NCBI GenBank assembly: GCA_026075535.2
Contig: AP026550.1
Coordinates: 5,642,001-5,706,000 of the forward strand
From: Tricholoma matsutake
Lineage: Eukaryota > Basidiomycota > Agaricomycetes > Agaricales > Tricholomataceae
Reading direction: 5' to 3'
Length of the DNA stretch: 64,000 nucleotides
Under the pieces are notes generated by a model. The model made no database searches, was not told the origin of the DNA, and was given only the letters and a program-made list of their open reading frames with translations. The translations under genes were made by a program, and so were the position numbers. Of this stretch, positions 54,123-64,000 are shown in pieces; position 1 is the stretch's first letter; every line of letters starts with the position of its first letter.

Positions 54123-57100
54123 CTAAGTTTGAATCTCAAAAGTAATTCTGAGAGAGTCTCTAAATTTCCTGAATAGGACGGCGCCAAGGTTCTTTGTGAA
54201 CATGTCAGCCGGATTATCACTTCCAGGAATGAAAACGACTGTGACTTTGTCATTTTCTATGCATTCGCGGGTGTAGTGGTAGCGAATGTCTATATGTTTG
54301 GTCCTTCTTTCCTGAACTGGATTTGATCCAATAAAGATGGATCCTTGATTATCAGCGCAGATTGGTACGCGCTTCAGTGTATATCCAAGTTCCTGGAATA
54401 AGGACTCTATCCACACTATCTGCCGACAAGTGTCAGAGAGAGCCATGTATTCGGCTTCTGTGGATGACAGTGCTACAGTTTTTTGTAAACGGGACTGCCA
54501 GCACACAATGCCACTCGCCAGAGTAGCAAAGTAACCCGTTGTAGATCGGCGCTTGACTGTGTCAGCTGCCCAATCAGAATCTGTGAAGGCCTGTAGCCCC
54601 TCGGATTTCTCTCCATCATAGACTATACTGTACTTCTGGGTTCCCACCAGATAGCGCATTATGTACATCGCTTTGTCTAGATGTTCTTGGCTAGGATTAG
54701 CCGAGAATTGCGACATCTTGATTACTGCATAAGCGATATCAGGTCGCGTTCTGAGCATCAGATACAATAAAGATCCGATCACAGACTGATATTTTGATCT
54801 AAGTGCCGCGTTTGGCGTCGCTGTGTTCTCCGACGGTTTGTAGCCAGTTGGGAGCGGAGTGGGGGCAATCTTGGCATTTGTCATCTCGAACCTCTCAAGC
54901 ACTTTGGCGAGATATTCTGTTTGATCGAGTTTGACTTTTGCAGCGGTCTGGGTGACGCGCATGCCTAAGAATTCCGTGACTTTTTCAGTACTACGGCACT
55001 CCCAATGCTTCAGGCAAGCATTCTTCTTTTCATCCACAAGTTTCTTGTTCTTGCCCATGAACAAGCCATCATCAACATAGACTAGTGCAATAACGATGCT
55101 GCCTGTCTTAGGATCCTTGTGTATGAAGATGCCGGCATCGGAGCTGGCACGCACAAACCCAATGGTGCGCATAAATGCCTCTAGCTCTCTCCACCATGCT
55201 AGTGAAGCCTGTTTAAGGCCATACAATGCTCGGCGTAAGCGCATTACTTTGCGCTCTTTACCCTCGGGTTGATCCATATAGATCTCCTCATCAAGTTTGC
55301 CGTATAAAAATGCGGTTTTTACATCTAGACCGGTCATATACATGCCTTCTAGAGACGCAAGGGCAAACATGAGGCGTACGGTCTCGTAGCGGACTACTGG
55401 TGAGAAAATCTCATCAAAGTCAACGCCTTCGACTTGTGAAAAGCCTTTGGCCACGAGTCTGGCTCGTTTTCTTCTGTCCGATTTCATGGAGAAAACCCAT
55501 CTATTTTTGATCGTTTTTCGATCATGTGGAAGATCGACGATGTCATAGACTTGCCGCTTGTGAAGAGCCTCTAACTCTTCACGACAAGCCTGTTTCCACT
55601 CAAGTTGCTGCTGCCGGGGTAGGCGCGCAATATCGCGAAATTGGTTTGGAACTAGGCTTTTTCCACTTGATGGTGTGACTGCTTTTGACAACAGCCAGCG
55701 GATAAGCTCATCTCCACCATCCTTGGTTATCTTTTTAATATAACCTGCTTTGTCCAGTTCCCCCATTGGGTGATCATGTTCTTGATTATTGGAATTGGGC
55801 ACACTCTCATGGGGTGCCGAACTCGGTCCAGTAACCGGTTCTTGCTGTTGAGGTCGTGGTCGTGTTCAGTTATGATCCGAATCTTGACCCACAGACTTCT
55901 TCCAATATTGATCACGCGCAATGTCTCTCTCTATGTCAGAGGGGAGTCGCTGTTCTCCATAGGTATTGCCGGGATGGTTTGGGATTTTCCTCTGCCTGCC
56001 TGATCGACGGGGCAATTGCTGCCATTCCTGTTGATCTTCACGTCTTGGACAAAAGTCCTCAGTGGTTACTGGAGGCGGCGGAGGAGGAGCGTTAGTCGCA
56101 TCGTCATGCGCCTTTTGCTCGCTTGGTAAATCATCATCATCATCTTCTGATGATGGAGGAAGGGGCAGATTTTGTGGCGGTATAGGGTCATCGCCATCCA
56201 TTCCAGATGAGTGGTCGTCATCTTCTGGTTCTGGTGGAAAATCACCAAGGTCTGTCTTGGCAGGAGGTTTAGCTCCGGGACAGCATGGGAACATCGTTTC
56301 ATCAAATAGTGCCATAGCACCAATCAATATTGCGCTGTTTCGTCGCATGAAACGATATGCTTTAATGCCATCTTCTACTCCAAGGTACGTCATTAGCTCC
56401 GATCGAGGAGACAATGTTGTTGGACGTTTTTCCTTTGGTAGATAGACATAAGCACCGCAACCGAAGACTTTCAGATTGTTTAGATCTGGGCGGACCTTTG
56501 TCAGGTCCTCAAAAGGTGTCAGCCATTTCAGGCGCCTTATTGGGGTTCGGTTGTATAAATGTGTTGCATGTTCTATGCAAAATTCCCACCATGATTGTGG
56601 TAGACAAGCGGTGAATCGCAGGGTTTGCAACTTTTCCATTATTGTCCTTATAGCGCGCTCTGCGCGCCCGTTCTGTTGATGAATGTGGGGTGCAGACATC
56701 TCTATTTTGATGCCTAAATCCTTGAGCTGTTTTTGTAGCTCACGATCCTTGAACTCCCCCCCTGGATCGACATGCCAGCGCTTGATTGTAGCGCCATATT
56801 GGGTCTTAGCCATTGCTAGAAATTGTCTAATCGCTGCAGCAGCGTCAGATTTCTTTCTGAGACATTGGACCCAAATATGTGACGTTTTGTCATCCAGAAA
56901 TACAATGAAGTATTTATGTTTGTGGTACGATAGTACCGGGAGTTCCTTTAGGTCGGAATGTATTAATTCAAAGGATTTGTCAGCTCGTGAGTCTGACTCG
57001 GGAAAAGATTTTGAGGTCATTTTCCCTTCTGCACACCCTGGACATATAATTTTGTCTTTAGGAATAATTAAATTCCTTGGGAATTTTATGGTGCTTTTAG

Positions 57101-58973
57101 GCATTTTCCCTAGCGCCTCTTTGGATGGGTGTCCAAGTCGCCTATGCCAAGTCAAGTAGTCAGCGACATAAATGGTCACGACATTAACCTTTTTGGTGCT
57201 CAATATATGAGTCCGAGCCCAATAGATCGTGTCATTCCTCCTTAGAGGGACACAATGCATGATTGGGTTTCCATGCTCGATGAATGAAATGTATGCGGAG
57301 GAACCATGCACATCACTTCCGTCTTGTAAAAAGACCCCCATTGACATCAATCGAGTATTAATGTCAGGTATGTAGTAGACGGGGTATAGTCGCGTTTCAT
57401 GCGTCTCTGACTTCCCATTACATACTACCTGGTGCCTAATGAAGACTGCTCCTTTTCCTACTATATGAGTAGTACCAGTGGCCGTTTGGACCAAGGTAGA
57501 GTCCTTTCTCGGTAAAGGCTCGTAAGAAGCAAAATCTTTCATTTCACCAGTGAAGTGTTTTGATGCGCCTGAATCCATGATCCAGTTGGCACCTTTCTTA
57601 CAATCTCCCTTTGCACACATAGCACATATATTAAGATCTACATAATTCCATGATACATTTAATAGCGGTAAAATTTCACATGAAAAGTTCGCTGTATTCA
57701 TAGGAATTTTAATCTTAGTGCTTGTGGCAGGGAAAAGGACTGACCTGTCATCATACGCCCCTGTATCAAGGGGTTCATCGACGAGCATTTCGTCGACAGC
57801 TTTCCACACTTCCTCATCAGTTACTGGAGGTTCGGATCCGAGGGAGACAGTATCGTCTTCTACCTCCTCGATCGTTGCCTCGGTTTCTGGCTCTATCCTC
57901 CTTCTCTTACCTTCTCGCACCCTAAGGTGCTCTTCCAGTGGTCGCAGGTTTTTCGCGCTGCGCGGAAGTTGCATGCGCTCGAGGGTGTCTCGAGCTTGCT
58001 GGTATTCGGTGTAAACCGAGCAAGAAGAGGAGGCCGCGCCCGTGTATGCCTGTGCAGGCGGTCGGCGGCGAGGATCCCTTGTGGGAGTGTGTTCGCGTCA
58101 CTCGATGCGCTGTATGAGCGGCATCGGCGGTATGATGGTGCCATTACCATTTATGGTGGTAAAGGCATTGGAGGCGAGGTGGGTATGTTTCTCCTTTGGC
58201 TTCTCCTCCTTAGTCTTTCTGTCCCCACGTCGTCCACGTTTTCGGGACGAGTCTCCATTGCTGTTTTGCCCTTCTTTGGGCTGCCATTTGGGGTTTCCCC
58301 CCTTGCGCTTAACAGCGGAAAGTTTGTTGGCCTGAGGCTGGCCAGCGGGCTTTCCAACTGCTGTGCGCCTTGAGGCTTCAGCAACAATGGAGTCCTTGAC
58401 ATGTTTAAATGTCAAGGCGCTAGTGGCGGTCGTGTTAAGGACCGTTGCAGACAATGAGTCGTACTCGCGCGGCATCGCAGCAAGTAAAATCATCGCCTGT
58501 ACTAGCTCGGGGATGGTGACATTAGCAGCCGTGAGGCGCTCAAATTTGTCAGCCATTCTTGCAATCTCCGGTGCGGGGTTCGCAGCCGGGATTTTGATTG
58601 CTATTGCGGACCTAAAGTCCGAAAAGACTTGGGAGGGGCCATCCACACCATAATCGGTGCGAATAAGAGCCCACACCTCCTCAGCAGTGTCCTTTGTGTT
58701 GGCACGCTGCCGAATGGAGGGGGCCAGGCGGAGCACTAGGCTACCAATAGCCTGGTCGTTTTTGTTGCTCCAGGTCTGGAGCTTGGCATTAGCGTCCGCT
58801 ACCAAGGTAGCGTTCGTCGCTGTCAAAGGAGGTGCCGGGGGCGGTTTTTGCTCCGCCCAGCTAGTTATTTGCCAGAGGCCCTGAGACCTGAGCCACGCCT
58901 TCATTGAGTCGGCCCATAGAATGTAATTTGATCCGTCGAAAGTTTGAACGAGTTTTTCAAGAGTTGAAGACAT
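54123..58973 (-). pseudogene. Gag-pol of Copia element B, almost intact (two stops)
   Basis: One frame runs from ATG 58973 to TAG 54125-54123 with only TGA at 58100-58098 and TGA at 55868-55866; the second is CGA in element A (NRTRP). Gag is TLEKLVQTFDGSNYILWADS with a very basic tail (KRGRRGDRKTKEEKPKEK) in place of a zinc knuckle. The protease (IMDSGASKHFTGEMKDF) and integrase (YLTWHRRLGHPSKEALGK, FIVFLDDKTSHIWVQCLRKK, HQQNGRAERAIRTIMEK) are complete. An acidic Pro-rich linker (DDDHSSGMDGDDPIPPQNLP) leads to the RT (VKTAFLYGKLDEEIYMDQPE, ALVYVDDGLFMGKNKKL) and RNase H (AFTDSDWAADTVKRRSTTGY, SSTEAEYMALSDTCRQIVW, ADNQGSIF). All catalytic motifs are present. Confidence 0.94.
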
Positions 58974-59222
58974 GATTCTGTGGTGGCAGCTGTTAAAAGC
59001 ACTCAATCAGTCTTTTTACTCAATAAAACACGTTTAACGTTCTCAGGAGAAAACACTCCTTCAGAGTGGTTAACCCTAGTCAACCTAGGTTTTAGATGCA
59101 GCTCGCAGGGAGCGCAATGCAGCTCACGAAGAGCGCAAGGTTATAATTTGGAGACGATGAAGTCAACGTCGTTTGCAGCTAATTAAAGCGCGTTCGCGAC
59201 GTGCCCAGCAGGGCCCATAACC

Positions 59223-59527
59223 TGTTGGAGCAGACTATATACGCTGCACAGGGGAAGAGACAACACGTTCCTTACAACCTACCTGGGGTTTAGTTAGACT
59301 TACAGCTAGGGTTAGCAGAGGTAAGAACACTGTATTCCTACTATGGTACAGGTTCTCCTTATATACATAATATTAAGGATGTCACATGACTCGGGAATGT
59401 GTTTACCACATGTATGCGCAGTAAGCGCAGTAACATGCGTATGCTGCATGTATCGCCTCATGTATACATGTGTATGCTGCATGTATTGCCTCATGTATAC
59501 AGCATGCATCAGGGATTAATTTCAACA
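59223..59527 (-). repeat. 5' LTR of Copia element B (305 bp)
   Basis: Differs from the 3' LTR at one position: ACACGTT here, ACATGTT there, a C-to-T change at a CpG. The tRNA-Met-type primer site GGGCCCATAACC (plus strand, 59211-59222) abuts it. Confidence 0.95.
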
Positions 59528-59816
59528 TACTGAAGCACATACCAATCTGTGCTGATAATCAGGGATCCATCTTTATTGGATCAAATCCAGTTCAGGAAAG
59601 AAGGACCAAACATATAGACATTCGCTACCACTACACATGCAAATGCATCAAAAATGACAAACTCACAGTCGTTTTCATTCCTGGAAGTGAAAATCCGGCT
59701 GACATGTTCACAAAGAACCTTGGCACTGTCCTATTCAGGAAATTTAGAGACTCTCTTGGAATTACTTTCGAGATTCAAACTTAGCTGCTTAGAGTGCTGT
59801 ACAGTTTGAGGGGGGG

Positions 59817-60090
59817 TGTTGAAATTAAACCCTGAGATACATACTGCATACATGAGGCAATACATGCAGCATACACATGTTACTGTGCTTACTGCACATA
59901 CATGTGGTAAACACATTCCTGAGTCATGTGACATCCTTATTATTATGTATATAAGGAGAACCTGTACCATAGTAGGAATACAGTGTTCTTACCTCTGCTA
60001 ACCCTAGCTGTAAGTCTAACTAAACCCCAGGTAGGTTGTAAGGAATGTGTTGTCTCTTCCCCTGTGCAGTGTATATAGTCTGCTCCAACA
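59817..60090 (+). repeat. 3' LTR of Copia element A (274 bp)
   Basis: Follows the polypurine tract TTTGAGGGGGGG and ends CTCCAACA before the CAAAC duplication. Confidence 0.95.
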
Positions 60091-60898
60091 CAAACCAGCT
60101 GCAAAATTGCCACATCACACATGTATTCAGCCATCAACTTGTGTTGAGGAGCCTGAGGCCCCTCAACACAAGTAAATTAACTATGTTCTTTTCTTCCTTT
60201 TTTAAGTCTATTTATTACTATTTTAGTCACACTATTGACTCAAAAAACTTATTTTTATTCAAGTATATTATTAAATTGGCCCCTCACATTTGCAAGGGGG
60301 GGCATGACCTAAATTTATGCCCTCCCCTTGGGAGGGAGGGCTGTAACTACTGATTATTAAATAAATAAGAGGAAAAAAATCCCTCGCATTTGCGAGGGGT
60401 GCGTCATGGCAGTCATGGCATCATGCACTCATGTGCCTCCCCACGCTTTTGTCTCCTCCTGTCATCAAAACACTGCCCATCCACCCTACAAGCAGGGGCT
60501 CGCAGCGGTGGTGGGTGGTCCCATTTGTCCCATCCCCATCCTCGTCACTCCTCCGCCTGATGCACCAGCCTTCCTCCCTACGAGCAGCTCTTCGTGCCTC
60601 GGGGATCTTGTGCTTGACTTAGTACACGTCCGCGGGGCCATGAATCGTTTGGTCACACTTATCATAGCTTAGAATTCGGGAATGATCAATTGAACAACAG
60701 ATGGTACTAGTAGTCTATTAGGTGAAGTTCGACCGCGCTCACCGTGTACCTATGGCGAAACTGAAGAGCTGCAGTTCAATTATGATTTCAAAAAGTAATC
60801 AGCAAATTTAGACAGTTCTAATGTATGCGTAAACAAACGAGCGAGAACATGAGAAGGAAGATTATGGAAACAAAGAGTGTGATGATGTATATCTGGAT
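60091..60898. other. Intergenic stretch with palindromes
   Basis: A 37-bp near-perfect palindrome at 60137-60173 (ACTTGTGTTGAGG / CCTCAACACAAGT around AGCCTGAGGCC). Also CCCTCGCATTTGCGAGGG near 60379, with a decayed relative CCCCTCACATTTGCAAGGGG near 60281. No convincing gene; a plus frame near 60406-60672 lacks codon sense. Confidence 0.6.
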
Positions 60899-63999
<3,101 letters not shown>

Positions 64000-64000
64000 A

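Larger units (their letters stand above)
53786..59527 (-). mobile_element. Copia element B, nested in A, TSD TACTG
   Basis: A 5742-bp element in minus orientation with 305-bp LTRs at 53786-54090 and 59223-59527 differing at a single base, flanked by TACTG at 53781-53785 and 59528-59532. It is the youngest insertion in the window. Removing it with one TACTG rejoins element A in frame (GYIL to KHIPIC). Confidence 0.96.
49175..59784 (+). pseudogene. Gag-pol of Copia element A, interrupted by element B
   Basis: A single frame runs from ATG 49175 to 53785 and, after element B, from 59533 to TAG 59782-59784. Only two stops interrupt it, TGA at 49916-49918 and 50156-50158. Both are CGA in element B. 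Gag (TLEKLIQTFDGSNHTQWADS) is followed by a basic tail, then the protease (WIMDSGASKHFTG). The integrase has YLTWHRRLGHPSKE, CPGCAEGKM, HSDLKELP, VDPGGEFKD and HQQNGRAEH; the RT has VKTAFLYGKLEEEIYMDQPE and ALVYVDDGLFM. RNase H (AFTDSDWAADTVKRRSTTGY, SSTEAKYMALSD) ends in the 59533-59784 fragment ADMFTKNLGTVLFRKFRDSL. Insertion of B separates the last 84 codons. Confidence 0.93.
48653..60090 (+). mobile_element. Copia element A (host of nested element B), TSD CAAAC
   Basis: LTRs of 274 bp at 48653-48926 and 59817-60090 are flanked by CAAAC at 48648-48652 and 60091-60095. Without element B and one TACTG duplication the element is 5691 bp. Order is Gag, protease, integrase, RT, RNase H, the Ty1/Copia arrangement. 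The LTRs differ at about six dinucleotides, all CpG-related, so A is older than B. Confidence 0.95.

Noticed and set aside
37714..59784. Reassignment or programmed readthrough of TGA, suggested by many TGA-interrupted frames and by host genes ending in TAA or TAG
   Set aside because: Intact host genes contain no internal TGA, A and B show CGA at each other's TGA sites, and the same CpG changes also hit non-stop codons and LTRs, so mutation explains the data better.

Overview
The window looks like nuclear DNA of an agaricomycete (mushroom-forming basidiomycete). Host genes are cut by many 45-68 nt introns with fungal splice sites. The gene content is typical of that group: a DUF6532 protein, a NACHT NTPase, a PIF1 helicase, a ROG1-like lipase and a USP12/Ubp15-type deubiquitinase. 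Two thirds of the sequence is transposon-derived: Ty3/Gypsy chromoviruses, Ty1/Copia elements, a Plavaka-type DNA transposon, a pogo-type transposase, hAT-like non-autonomous elements and a tRNA-headed SINE-like piece. No bacterial or organellar feature was seen.

Layout. 1-1.2 kb: 3' end and LTR of a chromovirus (copy 1). 1.4-9.9 kb: a dead Ty3-type element split by about 6.2 kb that carries a Plavaka transposase (minus strand) and a divergent, apparently intact DUF6532 gene. 10.4-19.3 kb: a minus-strand NACHT gene, cut by a 5.0-kb chromovirus (element D) with target duplication TATAA. The 3' part of the NACHT gene runs into 32 consecutive intron-like units, each separated by exactly three bases. 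21.5-29.5 kb: host block with lipase, coiled-coil gene, a small 74-aa gene and PIF1. 29.7-36.9 kb: a MITE, a decayed pogo transposase and a decayed minus-strand Ty3 pol carrying a hAT-like MITE. 37.1-43.2 kb: complete chromovirus C with 426-bp LTRs and a Tf1-like self-priming site. 43.8-48.3 kb: decayed minus-strand Ty3 pol holding three hAT-like elements. 48.7-60.1 kb: Copia element A with Copia element B nested inside it in opposite orientation. 60.9-64.0 kb: the deubiquitinase gene, running off the right edge.

Common thread. Nearly every in-frame stop in the younger elements, and those in the NACHT and Plavaka frames, is a TGA where a CGA is present in the sister copy or expected from the family. 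All LTR-LTR differences in the three dated elements also lie at CpG sites or at the CA/TG pairs they decay into. This points to cytosine methylation and deamination, or a CpG-directed RIP-like process, acting on repeats. The most unusual structure is the chain of three-base candidate micro-exons at 10.4-12.5 kb.

All gene models were spliced by eye. For DUF6532, lipase, PIF1, the 74-aa gene and the deubiquitinase, the summed exon lengths are whole multiples of three (allowing for one leading base in the partial last gene), which supports the models. Functions come from recognised family motifs, not from database searches.
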